DNA of 64,000 nucleotides from Cinnamomum chago (lineage: Eukaryota > Streptophyta > Magnoliopsida > Laurales > Lauraceae). The notes below the pieces were generated by a model, which did not search any database, was not told the origin of the DNA, and saw only the letters and a list, made by a program, of their open reading frames with translations. A program made the translations under genes and the position numbers. Shown here piece after piece: positions 1 to 12,800 of this stretch (position 1 is its first letter; each line of letters opens with the position of its first letter). The stretch lies in contig CP142451.1 of assembly GCA_038049695.1 (NCBI GenBank), positions 10,290,001 to 10,354,000 of the forward strand, read 5' to 3'.

Positions 1-522
1 CACTGCGTGTGGGGCCATTTCACCGCGTAGGTATAAACCTGTCAGCTTCAGTTAGGATTATACACTGCTAGTTCTATTTTGACCATACATTTCCTAGCCT
101 CAGATCACATGACTAGAAGCAACGAATAAATCTAATTATATTAAAAAACTACCCTTTCATCCTCTAATCCTATATGCCAGTCACCATACAAATTAACCCC
201 AGCCATCTTTGAATAAGAAAAGTAGTGTAAATAAGTAGATTTATGAGAACCTTTATTCTCTTACAAGGCCTTTCTTTTACCCTGAAAACTGTGATAAAGT
301 GGAGTGAAAAGTTAAGTTTAAGATGAAAGTCTCTCTCTCTCTTTTTTTTTTTTTAACCACAGACTACCTCTAACCAGAGGTAAGGGGTAAGATTTCTAAT
401 ATGCCCAAACTATCTAAACAACATCCTTTTACTTCAATTTATTTTATCATTATCTTTTAATGATATGATGTGGCCACCTCACTTTCAATTCTCCACACAT
501 GAAGGTAAACATGCCCAGGAAC
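1..522. other. Intergenic sequence, no gene seen
   Basis: AT-rich sequence with a CT/T-rich run near 330-354. No open frame with protein-like composition and no terminal repeats were recognised. It ends at the left target duplication of the solo LTR. Confidence 0.5.
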
Positions 523-1647
523 TGTAACATCCCGACCCCTAATGGCCTATTAATTATAATTAATTGTTTGATTAGTTAGTAAGCTAGTTTAGAGTCTAAA
601 TAGTTGGGTTTATCGACGAATCGCGTGTGCGAAGTTTCGCACGATTCGGAGCGCGTTTGGGTAGGATAGAGAGTCGTTTTACTAATTGGGTAGGGTTTTC
701 AGGGATTTAAGAGATTATGAATTTTGGTGAGTTTGGGTGCATTGGGTAGATTTCGTCGTTTCATGAACTTTAGTCTTCGATCGCGTTTCAATTCGACGCG
801 TCGAAGAGGCCCGAAATCCATTAATTGTATACGTAGGCCGACCCGAAAATTGACCCATCAAGCCCAAAGCCCAAAGCCCAAGCCCAAGGTCCATTTACTT
901 AAGTTAGGTCACCAACCCATCTTTATTCCCTTAACTCTTTCCATTCATTTCATTCACTTAACATTCACTCAACTACAACTACCAACACAGCAGCCGACCT
1001 CATCTTCTTCTCTCCATTTCCTTCATCTCTTTCTCCTCCGTTGACGAGCACGGAGCTCCGGCGACGGAAACCAAGCCACCAACTATCTTCCTCAAGTCCT
1101 CAAGATCACAACCATACACTTTTCTAAGTGTTTCACCCACAACCCATTTAAAGGTAAGCTTCCAAAGCTTGGAAACCATGTCATCTTCTTCTTCTTTGGT
1201 TAGAAATGGTTTAGGAAGACCCACCTTGACCCTTGGCATGCATGTGTAGGAGCTTCTTGGGTTTGGAAGAGTGTTTCACCTCTTTGGAGCTTTTAAAGTG
1301 TTTTCTTTCTTCACTTTCTTCTTGAATTTGAGTTCATCACATCACCAAGGCAAGTCAATATTTATATTATCACTTGATATGTTTGTTTACCTTGATTTGG
1401 ATGTTTCAATCATGTCTTAGATGGTTTTGGCTCAATTGATACATAAATAGAGTGAAAACATGATAACATGGTCTATAGATTGAATGGAATGGATTTAGAG
1501 TTTAATGGCTTGATTAGTAGTTTTATAGGTTGTATTTAAGTTGCTTTTAATTATACATATGCTGCTCATTAGGTTCCAGAAGAGAGAAATGGGAAAAAGT
1601 CCCATTTCAGCTCAGAACAGAGCTCTGCCCAGATTTCCGCAGGCTTC

Positions 1648-1715
1648 TCGGTCGACCGACCCTGCAGATCTCGGTCGACCGAGACAACAGGGCCCAGTCG
1701 ACCGAGACTCAACCG
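1648..1715. repeat. Cluster of short palindromes inside the solo LTR
   Basis: The 12-mer palindrome TCGGTCGACCGA occurs perfectly at 1648-1659 and 1671-1682. Decayed copies follow near 1695-1705 and 1708-1715. They lie about 1.12-1.19 kb from the LTR start. The related LTR at 39155-41852 has a different palindrome-like repeat at nearly the same offset. Confidence 0.7.
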
Positions 1716-2438
1716 AGCATGTGCAGATTTTTCCAAATTTTCATTTTTAAGGGATTTTTACCTTGTTTTAAGGTGGACTTTGGTGGACCTTTGGACACCC
1801 CTTTTGAGGACTCATTTGACTTATTGTGAGGATGTCTTGAGCCGACATTTATCACTGTGGATTCGGTTGTATCGAGAGTCAACTTAATTCAATCTTGAAT
1901 GGTACGGGACAACGGGATACTCATCTTTAAATCTATGCACGAAGATTATTCGTCCGAGTATCGCGAACCCTAACCCCTTCGTTGACTGAATAGGTTGTGC
2001 GATGCTTCATGGTTGACACTTTACTTAGGATTGGATTGTTTATTCGCTTTGATTCCAAATGGTACCTTTGAGTACTATCTTCTACATGTGATGAGCATGT
2101 TCTTTAGTTCTATTTGCTTTGCTTTATTAGAGGATTGCTTTGAGAACTTAGAGGTTGGACTTAGGGTTCCCTTGTATTGTTTCGTTCGTTTCGTTATTCG
2201 TTTGAAGTGTTGGGGCTAGGGAGCTTTGATTGTCAAGCTTTAAGAGGACTACTATTGGTATTGATTTGAGATTTGATTTGTTTTGGAATAAAGTAGTTCT
2301 CTATTGGTATTGAATCTTGTTCGCACAAGAGCCTAGCCCTTCACCGATGTTGTTAGGATTCTTTGTGTCAGGCATCACTCAGCTGTTAACGTTCAACACA
2401 GTTGGGGCACCATCTGTGAGAGGACTGTTACTATCCTC

Positions 2439-2643
2439 GGGTTGTTTGATCCTCGAAGCGAGATAGAGCCAGAGCTCATGGAGCCCGAGCTACTTGAGCT
2501 GAGAGTTGTTTGTTCCTCGAGTTGTTTGTTCCTCTAAGCAAGATAGAGCCAGAGCTCACGGAGCCAGAGCTACTTGAGCTAGGGTTGTTTGATCCTCGCA
2601 GCGAGATAGTGCCAGAGCTCACGGAGCCTGAGCACTTGAGCTA
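2439..2643 (+). repeat. Three-copy tandem repeat of about 66 bp in the LTR
   Basis: Three imperfect units each carry GTTGTTTGATCCTCG followed by GAGATAGAGCCAGAGCTC and a GAGC-rich tail. The middle unit has a small internal duplication. No function is known. Confidence 0.7.
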
Positions 2644-3363
2644 CGGGTTGTTTGGATATTGGATACTGGGATTTATCCCAATTGATGATATAGATTAGCT
2701 TATGTGGATCGCCTACTTTGATAGTTTATATATGATTCGAATGCAGTGCATCTCTTACGATCAGAGTGCTATGCATATCTTATAATCATGGTTATCGTTT
2801 ACTCTCTTTAGTACTGCATATCTAGGTGATTTCTATATCTATTGCTTTGCCATCCGTTGTGTTGATGATGCTACTCTTGGTGCATAGGTACCGAGCTCTT
2901 CTACCCCGAGGCGGAGGAAATGACGGAAGAGGTTCAGGCAGATCAGCCTGATGACTTCCTAGAGTATAGTACGGACGACATTGTATAGCCGTGACGACCC
3001 CGTACGCAAGAGCTTCACGATCATCCTCTTAGCTTCATCTTTTGGTTTCTTTATACTTTTGTTTAGGCTTAGTTTTAGTTTGGCCATTTTACTTGTAATT
3101 AATATTTTGTAATAGTCTTAAACTTCAACCTTAACTTTGATACTCAGTAAATTGCTCTTAAACTATACCTCTATAAGATACCTCTTGTTTTATGAAGCTT
3201 CCGCTATTGTTTAATATATTCGAGAAAAATGTTTGTACCTCACAGCGGTCTTCGATCCAGATGGAACACGATTAGGGGAGGTGATATGTTATTATCATGG
3301 GTAAAATTTTTAAATTGGCCATAATCTCACGCATAACCCGGTTTCACTTTTGGGGGCATGACA

Positions 3364-3891
3364 GGAACTGCAACCCTATCCTCAATAACTAAATGAGTTA
3401 AAAAAAAAAAAAAAAAAACCTAGGACATGCTTCAGCACATCCTACCCAGGCCCCAAGTCCAAGGAAATTTGTGGGGCCCCTTGCATGCATAATCATTGTT
3501 CATGACTGGATGGAAAAGGTCTATTTATGACCCAGAGGTGAGCAAAAAATCCTTGCCATCAGATCATCTTAAATTTCACTATTGTTGCCTTAAACTTGGG
3601 TTAGTAAGGGAATTTATGTTTTTCCAACTTCTCATGATAAATCCAACTAGTGTCAATTCATGGAGAGTCTGAGCAAGAGAGGGGTAGGATTGTTCACATG
3701 TGGATCCCATAATCCAGACCACTAATTGCATAACACCATCATCCTAATCAATAAATTAACCACAATCTTACTAAATTAGCAAAATTACAACTTCAAAATC
3801 AATACAGAAAATAGAAAAGAAAAACAAAGAAAAAAGAGAGAAATTAAATAAAACTAATAATTATCTCTAAGAACAAACTAAACTGGGGAAA
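3364..3891. other. 3' flank of the coiled-coil gene
   Basis: Non-coding sequence between the solo LTR and the stop codon of the minus-strand coiled-coil gene. It contains an A-tract (about 3400-3418) and AT-rich sequence that probably includes that gene's 3' UTR. No other feature was recognised. Confidence 0.45.
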
Positions 3892-4596
3892 TTAACCACT
3901 CTTCTCCTTCCTAGCCTCTGCTAACGATGCCTTCAAAAAATCCATTTCTCTCTTCATGTCTTCCATCTTCTTCTCTTTCCTTCTCAAAGCCCTCTCCATA
4001 GCCTTCAACTTAATTTCATACTGTTGAATCATGATCATCTCCTCCTCCATATCCTTCACTTCCACATCAATGACTTCGCCTTTCACATCTCCTTCTTCTT
4101 CCTTTTCTTCGTCGTCTTTTCCATCTTCACATACACCCATCATATCAATAGAGCGCTTCAAAACTGAAAATACTCGCTCAATAAAGACCTGGGTTGTTCT
4201 TGTATTTCTATCTAGTCTTTCATCAAGGCCTTTCTTAGCCTCCGACAGTCTCGATTTGATCGAATCAAAGCGCCTTCTATCATACATCTTCTCCTGAACC
4301 AGGCCCTTGCGCTCCATTCCCAGCACCTTCAGCTCGAGAAGGCAGTCTTCATTGACCCTCTCAAGCTCCACCACTTCATTGTGCAGAGCCTCGGCCTCAT
4401 CACTTTTCTTCTCCAGAAGCTTCTCGGTCTGAAGCTTTTCTTCAATAAGCAAGTCGATGAGCCTTTCAAGCTCTGAAACTGTTGGTTGTTGAGCTTCTTT
4501 GTTGTGTTCGTGTGTGTCTTTCTGGGATTCTTGAAATGGGTTGTTGGTGGAATCGAGAGAAAACATCTCTATCTTCTCTTTGGGTTCCATGGCCAT
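3892..4596 (-). CDS. Coiled-coil protein, function unknown (intronless)
   Basis: Single-exon frame of 234 aa from the ATG at 4594-4596 to TAA at 3892-3894. A longer frame to 4611 would need a TTG start, so the ATG was chosen. The protein is highly charged. Residues about 40-125 are rich in Leu/Glu/Lys heptads (ELERLIDLLIEEKLQTEKLL type), and a second coiled-coil stretch covers about 165-230. Between them lies an acidic Asp/Glu segment (about 158-180). No signal peptide or membrane segment is visible. The C-terminus is lysine-rich. A TATA-like box sits about 110 bp upstream. I recognise no named family. The composition fits a structural or scaffold-type protein, but that is inference. Steady heptads and an intact frame argue for a real gene. 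Confidence 0.75.
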   Translation of the reverse strand: MAMEPKEKIEMFSLDSTNNPFQESQKDTHEHNKEAQQPTVSELERLIDLLIEEKLQTEKLLEKKSDEAEALHNEVVELERVNEDCLLELKVLGMERKGLVQEKMYDRRRFDSIKSRLSEAKKGLDERLDRNTRTTQVFIERVFSVLKRSIDMMGVCEDGKDDEEKEEEGDVKGEVIDVEVKDMEEEMIMIQQYEIKLKAMERALRRKEKKMEDMKREMDFLKASLAEARKEKSG

Positions 4597-4703
4597 GTCT
4601 TCCTTGATCAAGTAAAGCAGATGAAATGAAAATTTTAGAGGATGAAATTTGATTTGAATGAGAGGAATGGTTTGAGGCTTGAGAGTGGAGAGAGGTGTGG
4701 TCT

Positions 4704-4711
4704 TTTATAAA
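4704..4711 (-). promoter_or_regulatory. TATA box of the coiled-coil gene
   Basis: On the minus strand this reads TTTATAAA within CTCTCCTTTATAAAAGACC, about 110 bp upstream of the ATG at 4596. That would put transcription start near 4675. Position and sequence are typical; it is not experimentally supported. Confidence 0.45.
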
Positions 4712-5870
4712 GGAGAGAGTACCATTACCATAAGATGTTTCTGGGAAAGAGAGGATTTGAAAAAGATGGTGCTTGGAAACCTTGTTTTCTTTTTCAAAAG
4801 ATGTTCCTGCTTAAGTGTGGCCCACCTGTATGCATCTGATCACAAAGGTAAGGAATCTGAGATGGGCACTGTGTGGATAATGGGTTACCCAATTACCACT
4901 TTAATCAGGTTATCCTAACCATTGATTTGAGAGGCTCAAATTCAATGGCCTTGCAAGTGCATTTTTATAGTGAATTAATCAACAGTTGATAATTGTCAGA
5001 TCAGTTTGAAATTAAGAAAGCCCTCAATCCACTAGAATAGGTGTGTGTGAGAAGGTCTGGATTGATCAAATATATGGTTTCTTGTCGTACTCAACAGGAG
5101 TGTTTTTGCTTTCTCTAAAGCAAACATGTTCCTATGGAGTTGTGTAACAGGTCAAGGAACGCGTCAGTAGTCACGTACTCAATACGTGTGGGCTCCTTCT
5201 CAAAAGTCGGGGCCATTTAACCAGATCCTCCCAAGAGTGTTTAATTAAGAAAGATCTGACTTTAAAAAGAAGTGGAAATCTATAATGGCCCATTATTTAA
5301 AATCCAAATTCAAATTAAACAGCTTCAAATTATATCGGTGTATCCTCAAATTTTACTTTAATTCAAGTTATTTCCACCATTGGATTGGATCCATACCGCT
5401 AGAGATGATCATGGCTGCAAGTGGAAAAGTTAAGAAATATCACTGACTCGACTGCGTAGACTCAGCTAGAGCTCGAAACTCGTCAATTCTATAAACACTG
5501 AACAAGTAGTAGTGTTTTGTGCTTTTGATAGATATGGCCAAAATCAGACTGAAGTCATTCAACTGGGCCAAGTTGAATAATTAATTTTATGATTACACCA
5601 CACAACTAGGATCAGTGTTGGGTGGATTCTGAAATCTTTTACTTGCTTGATGTGTATGTACAAGGGGTGCCAAGTCAAGAGTAAAGTCAATTACACTAGC
5701 ATAGGAAAGACAACCTTCTAGTAAAAGTATAAGGAAGATGACAAAAGAGAAAAGAGGAAAAACGCGTAGTTCTTTATCTTTCCTTTCACACTTTCGCCCG
5801 CTTGATATTTAAACTATTTTATCATGAATTACAAGAAATTGTATTACAATGTAAACAAACATGACTATGT
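4712..5870. other. Intergenic sequence, nothing recognised
   Basis: AT-rich DNA upstream of the coiled-coil gene. No coding frame longer than background, no terminal repeats and no RNA gene were recognised. Confidence 0.4.
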
Positions 5871-7198
5871 GTGGCTTATTTGGCTCATTAAAGATTTTGG
5901 TTGGAATATTACGTAGGAAAAGATCTTTTGTATGAGGTCAGTGTGGTGACCAATTAGGAGGTGGCTGTTAGTGATTGCTTTAAGGAGCAGGATGATTCCA
6001 TTGTGTGGGGCGTTTGCTTTTCAGGAGGAACCTTCGGTTTTCAGAGGAAGCTCAATACGGAGAGGCATTGAGTTTTCTTTCTAACATTGGTTTTTTTTTT
6101 TTTTTTTTTTTCTGTTGTTGCAGGAACTCCAAAGATTATTGGATTTGGAGGCATTCTACTTCTGGGGCAATCTCAGCGAAAGCCTTTGTCTTAGCCTTTT
6201 TAGAGGGACACCAACCTTCTAAACCTTCTTCTTTTATCTAGTCAGGGGTTGGTTCCTCTTAAAGTGAAAGCATTTTGTTGATTAGCTATTGCTGGAAAGG
6301 TTTCCACGATGGACAATTTGAGAAAAAGAGGGTTGATGAATACAAATATAGTTAATATTTGTGTGATGTGTTGAAAGGAAGATGAATCAGTCAACCACAT
6401 ATTTCTTTGGATTCACTTCTTACGAAGATGTGGGGACGATTGGATTTGTCCAGAAAAACTTGTAGAGGCAGTAAAGTCTTGATTGAGAGATTATTTTGTT
6501 GGGTGTCGGCATTCTCTTTGAAGAATGCTTCCTATTGTTTCGTAGTCTTCAAAGGAGAGAAACGATAGAATCTTCAATGGTACATTCTCTTCTCTATCTG
6601 ACTTAATTGATTTGATTACTATGAGGATTGCGAGATGGGCTTTGATTAGAAAGAAGTTTTCCAATTTTTTCATTAATGCATTACTGTTAATTGGAAAGCT
6701 TGTATGGGGTGTGATCCTTCTAAGATGAGTGTTTATGTCCATTGGTATGCTAAATTTTTTTAACATTAATGGTGCAGTGAGAGGAAAACTGGAGCCTACG
6801 GGAATTAGAAGTGTACTTCGGAATAGCCGGGGTAAAGTTCTATTTATGTTCCTAAAGTTTGTAGTGTTTGTGATTCTAACGAAGCTGAGGTTTTGACAAT
6901 TTTAGAAGCTCTTCTTTACTTTTTAAGATTTTTCAATAGCATCCTTGTTGTTGAGGTTTTCCTTCATGTGCTTAGCTCGGTAAATTCAATGTCCAATACA
7001 TTAGCTAAACAGGGGGTTGAGAGAACTTCATGGGAGGGTTTTATTACGTAAGTTCGTGTTGAGTATGGTAAATTTGTCTGTCTTGTACCTTCTCTCTTTT
7101 TAGTCCTACTTACTTTTTATTTCTTTTCTACATTGTTCTCCTGTGTGTATTTTTCCTTTTTTTAATGTTAGCTTTCGTTACCATTTAAAAAAAAAAAA
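5870..7198 (+). mobile_element. L1-type LINE relic, 3' part
   Basis: Frame-broken translation across this stretch matches the C-terminal half of plant L1 ORF2. Near 6020-6070 there is the RRNLR-type segment. At 6300-6420 comes a zf-RVT-like region (MDNLRKRG, then CVMC and NHIFLW). At about 6770-7050 comes an RNase H-like domain (LEPTGIRSVLRN ... NTLAKQGVERTSWEGF). It ends at a poly-A tract (7187-7198) preceded by TTCGTTACCATTT, nearly the same 3' end as the LINE at 30709. Many stops and shifts show it is dead. The 5' end and target duplication were not located. Confidence 0.75.
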
Positions 7199-8279
7199 GT
7201 TTAGAAACCAATGCAGTCGCCGCTTTTTTTTTTTTTTCTTTTGGTATGATAATGATGATTGGACGAAAATGCACACATAAAACTCTTTCTAAGACACCAA
7301 AGAAATTACAAAGAAAAACAGAAGGAGGGGAAAAAAATAATTTATATTGAGGGTTTTATCTACTGAGGCCATTGATCTTGATATGGGGTTTCATCTCCCC
7401 TTCTTGTGGAACCCACACTCTCTCACCCACCATATCCTTGTATTTCCCAACTCTACACAATACTTGTTAGAAGTATCAATTTTAGTTAGAATGAACCACC
7501 ATAACTATAAGTTTGCAATGTAGAAATCACCGGATATATCTTCCACTAAGAGTGATTTTCACCATAAAGACTTGGACGAAAACACCAAGTCCACCAACAC
7601 AAGTTCTCTTTCAGAGTTTTTGTTTGATAGTAGAAATTCTTTCACCTAGTCATTAAACTTCATGTAATATTTACGAAAAATCTACGGTTAGGATCCTCAA
7701 AAACCTATCTCAAAAAAGAATTCGAAGTGCTACTTGGTGTATTCGAAGTGCTACTTCAACCATCTTACTGCAGCAAATTCTGCAGCTTTCAAACCAAGAA
7801 TGAGATTCCAGAGAGAGGGGTGAAGGGAATTTAGAAATTTTAAACAAGTAGAATTCGAGGCAGAAATTCCACACATCAAATCAACGTAATCTATTGTACT
7901 TTTTGATTGGCATAAACAGAAAAGCATTCTTCTTACAGCAAGCAATATTCAGTTCTATAATGCTTTATTTGTTCATGGGTATACTTTCATTTGAAACAGA
8001 TCCACAGTGATTTCGTCCACAAATTGGAAAGAGCCGCATTGGGTGCCACAGATATGTTACCGCACACTAGAAAGCAGCACTGCCAACAATGTCAAAAACC
8101 AAATCCAGTAATTCAACTCGAGCAGAATTGATGCGTGCCTAGAAATCATTATATCCAAAGGTACTCAAATGTCCCCTTCAACTATGATCTGAGAAAGCAT
8201 AAAGCAAAGAGTGAGGACAATCATCTCTGTAACCATTGAACACAGAAAAGCTTTGGCAAGAACACATCATGAACAATGC
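7199..8279. other. 3' flank of the CASP-like gene
   Basis: Non-coding stretch between the LINE poly-A and the stop codon of the minus-strand CASP-like gene. It includes a T-tract near 7225-7238. The part nearest 8279 is likely that gene's 3' UTR. No independent gene was supported. Confidence 0.4.
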
Positions 8280-9843
8280 TTACCCCATAGCCAGAAGCCA
8301 AAACATAAGGAGGGATGAAATCTCAATCAACAGCCAACTGATGAATGCAAAGGAGATGGAGATCTGGAATTTCCGGCAATCCATCATCTTACAATATCCC
8401 AAATCCCTGTCATATAAGACCGTTATCCCTGCAGCTGCAGAGGCAGCTGCAAGTGACAGTGTTGCTGTAACCTGCGGACATACATGCATGGTACCGTTAA
8501 AGTGACAAGGACTTAAGAGCACAGTTTAACATATATAATTATAGGGCATGAATATAACAGACCCAATCTCCAACAACAAAAAGGCTGATTAAAATAGGAT
8601 TGCGAAGGACAGCCTTTTTTGCCAATGCGTACGCATCCAAGCATGAGAGCCCCAAGCACCAGATTACTTGCAAACCCATTGAGGCTATAAGATAGCTGCA
8701 AAGAGTCGCACAGGGAGAACATTGCATGGAATTCAGTAAGTGGTACAGTAGAACAATATTAAATCTTTCACAATGGAGGACATGGATGTGTATAAATGAT
8801 ATGAACTCGTAGTTGTATGTTTTGTATATGTTTCATTTATGAATAAGTCATGGAGTTGCCGTGACTTGCATTGATCAAGTCACCAGGTTTACGTGGAGCA
8901 AGCATGCAAGATATAGAAGAATGTGAATAGATTCATTTATTTATCTATATACATGTGCATCTAAGTGTTAATGAATGCAATTGAGAAAAGTTCAAGCCAC
9001 ACGCTTACCAAGACTACTAAAAAATGTTACGATATAAATAACTGAATAGGAGCTAGTTTGCAAGTGATTAGTAATTTTAATTGAATCAACTGCAACGAAC
9101 CATCTCTAAATAGAGTATCAAGCTTGCCCAAATGGTTGTGAAGAACCTAAAATATTTTCTTCCAGGTCGCCTTAGTTAAGTATCTACAATTCGATTTTTC
9201 AATGAAAAATGTCATGATCCTTCAACAAGTTTTTCAAAGTAAATGTCATAAAATGGACTGCCCTGAAGCATGATTTCTCACTTTAGGATCCATATTGGCC
9301 TGCCATCAATCAATATGTCTGTGTATCATTCTATATTAAAGAAAAAGCCCTAAATGTGGTAAAGAATCTCTCAGCAATACTAGAGCCCATATCTAAGTAT
9401 GCACATCATCTCAAAAGCATAATTAGGGCCATGCCTAACCACACCTAGCCTCACCATTGTGTTATGTACCCTCACCTGGCGTATGCTAGGCCAATTTCTA
9501 GGTACACTCCTAGACACCTTTGCGCCTTAGGTTAGCCAAGGACTTCTTCATATATGTTAAATGATGAGACCAGCCCGTTGCCCTGCCCCCACCCAACCTG
9601 GTTCCGCCCCTATGCTCACTATACAAGCCAAAGATAACATGTGAAGTACACCAATATTATTGAACACTAATATGACAAACTACCCTCATATGAGGTCCAT
9701 TATCACACCTAATAACTGCTGTCAGGGAGAATGAATTACAGGTTGAAAACTTGAAATAGATAGACAAAGGAATACCTCTTAAAATAGATTCCATGGAGAT
9801 ATCAGGAAGAAACATTGAGAACTTCTTAGTAACAACTTCTCAA

Positions 9844-9874
<31 letters not shown>

Positions 9875-12800
9875 CCTTTCCAAAAAAATATATATTCCAA
9901 AAAAAAAAACCTTAGCATGATTTTGATATCCATGAAAAACTGGATTGAATGCAATTTCCACCGAAGCACTGTTGTCACAACCACAATACAACAGAAAGGG
10001 TCATCAAAAGGAGATGCAATAGAAAAAACCGGCCACAGGAACTCATCCATTGTGGGGGTCTTAGTCAACCTGTTACATACTTCGCCTATAAATTGGTTTG
10101 CTTTTCCGCTTCTCTTTTTCCGACTCCATGAAACCAAGATTGAACCAATGTGTGTTTGCTGATCATTAATCATAAGGATAATTATCTCAGTATATTAACC
10201 AAATGAATGGCATAGAAACTGAGATACAATACAAAAGAATGTGAGACAAAGTTCCTTCCTCACATCAAAATTTTCTAATACATTTTTGAGGATGTTCGAA
10301 TTCTCAACTCCCGAGAAGAAAAATATGAGAAGGATCTAGGTTGAAGTTTTGGCTCAAAAAAAGGATATGGAAACCTTTTGATCAGTTATTTTTACCAGTG
10401 TAGACTCCCTTGATTTTCCCACACTTCTGGCTTTTATTTCATGAGCAATGGAGGTGGTTTGAGTGTTCTCTAATGGTTTCGGCTTTGGTATTCTGTCACT
10501 TAAGCCATATATGAATTGCTCCAGCTATCTTTTTAAGTAACTAAATGACATCTTGGTACTTTTATGCTTCGTTCATATGTTAAAAGGTTGTGTAACCTGT
10601 TGGGGTTATTCGAAGGGGTCATATACCCGGTTACAATTTTTCCATCGATTGTAATTTGTTCTGGGGAGAGGATAGCTGGTGACTGGTTCCCCCAGAGCTG
10701 GAGTTACTAATTCAGCCAAGATGGCATCAAGTGATAAAATCTCAATGGAAAAATTAGTCTGAAGATCAATGGTCAGGTTTGACAGTAACAACTATCTACA
10801 ATGGTCACACACTACATAATATCACTCAATTGGAAGAAGAAACTAAGATGCATTCATGGAAAAGTTTCAGCACCTCAGTAATCCAATAAATGATAATGCT
10901 GATTGGAATTCAGAAGATAAGATTGTGATGCCACGGTTGCTACATTCTGTGGAATCAAGACTTCTTGGTACGTTATGTTTTCTGCAACTGCTAAGGGCCT
11001 AATGGGGCACTTTAGCAGATTCTTATTCCCAAAGGCCAAAAGGAAAATGTTTCTTGCATGAGTGTCAGGTAGCAGCCTAGCACTAGTAATTACTCAGGCT
11101 ACATGGACTGCGAGAGGCTAGATGTAGTCATCATCAGCCAAATACTCATGCCGCGCAAAGACACAACAGAAGTTTATCAAGAAAACATACTTTTGAGTTA
11201 CTTGGAGGGGCCTGATTCCTGAATATGAGCTCATTCATTCCGGTGCCCAAGCAGAAGAGTCATTGCCAATTAGCATATGTGGGACCTTTTTTTCTTTTTT
11301 CTTTTCTTTTTTTTCATTCTAAGAGTAAGAGTCATCGCAATAAGGGTTAAAAACTCCCATCGTAAAAAGATTGACCCTTGTCCCTCATCTATAGCTCAAC
11401 TGGTGAGGGCCATGGGTGTGTAAGTAGAATGCATGAGTTTGAATCTTGATGTAGCAATCATCATCATCACCATATCAAAGCCTTGTCCCAACTATGCTGG
11501 GTCAGCTAGATGAATTTTGTTTCTCCATTCTGATCTATCCTGAGCCAAATCCTAATGTAGCGATTAAAAAAGAGAAAAGAAAGATTGACACTACGTCCCC
11601 AACACTCTAAGGAGGCAATTCACAACATCTTAGGTCCCGTCAGCCATTTTTTATAGAGGGACAAATAAGCTTAACTTTTCACAATGCGAATCACATTACA
11701 TGCAACGGAAACGTGTGGAGATCTAATCAGCCATTCTGATAATTTCAAATCCAACCAGAAGAGTAAAGCACACATAATAATGCAACTTCACCATCTGGTA
11801 CTCCCATGAACCGACTCTTTTTTAACCTTTGGTAAACTAGTTAGCAGATAAGTATAAGAAAAGACTCAATCTCTAGAGATGTAGCTTAGCTAGTAAATGA
11901 ATTAGAGCTAGATATATTGATGTGTATTAAAAACATGTGACATGACAATCATTTTAAGTTTCTAGGTGGATTGATTGAGGATGGTTGAAGCAGTAGTAAC
12001 TAGTAACAGACAGTGAAGACATATGTAGACTAATGAAGATGATCAGCAGTAAGTTTGACCTAACTCTCTTGTGGGCAAGATAGGGTCCCGAACTGTATTG
12101 ATCAGAGCCACCCTTCGTAGAGCGAAGAAAAGAATCAATAACCAAAGTTGGATCCAGTGGAGAAACGAGTGGAAAGCTTGGCTGAAGCTTGGGATCTAAT
12201 GAGTCTCAGATCCAACAAACCCTACAAGTATAACACCTCACCTTACAGCTTCCTCCCACGAATGCTTATGATCAATTGGCTATTAGAGAAACAAGTGGAA
12301 ATGCAAGCAGACTTGATGGCATGATCCAGCCCCGATATCCCTAGATTGATTTTCCATGCTTCAATGGGAGCGAGCCAATTGAATTTCTTCCCAACGAAGC
12401 CAGGGAGGGCCCCTACTAATGCTGTGCCCTATCAATATCCACACATGCAAAAGAACAAAATTGAACGGTTGGTTAAGGAAATGACACGACAGGAATCGCA
12501 AGAAACAACACAAATCCATATTATTCACCTATTTATTGGCATGGAAGAAGGATGGATCCCGGAGAATGAGTGTGGACTGACAAGTTTAAACATTTACTGT
12601 TAAAGACAAGTTTCCCATTCCCATCATTAAATATAGCTGGAAACTTCATTCATTAGGAAATACACAAATATAGCTCTAGTTGGAACGACCATATACATCA
12701 TGTCAGGGTTGTGCTGGAGGAATTGTCCAAGCAGCGGCTATTTGTTAAAAAATATAAGTGCACATTCGGCCAGACTTGGGTCGAATACTTCGTCACATCA

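Larger units (their letters stand above)
523..3363 (+). mobile_element. Solo LTR of a large Ty3/gypsy-type retrotransposon
   Basis: The segment begins TGTAACATCCCGACC and ends GGGGGCATGACA, so it has the TG...CA ends of an LTR. It is flanked on both sides by the 5-bp direct repeat GGAAC (518-522 and 3364-3368), the target duplication left by an integrase. No gag-pol, primer-binding site or second LTR lies inside, so this is a solo LTR of 2841 bp produced by LTR-LTR recombination. The length and the TGTAACATCCC start resemble the long LTRs of Tekay/Del chromoviruses; family assignment is inference. Inside are a palindromic module (1648-1715) and a three-unit tandem repeat (about 2439-2643). 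A second, diverged LTR of the same type lies in reverse at 39155-41852. Short open frames here (for example 724-1044) have no protein support. Confidence 0.88.

Noticed and set aside
724..1044. 106-aa open frame
   Set aside because: It lies in the solo LTR, has low-complexity Ser/His/Leu composition and no family resemblance.
11388..11450. tRNA-like sequence considered as a tRNA gene
   Set aside because: No complete cloverleaf, and it continues into an Au-like SINE body with an A-rich tail and target duplication.
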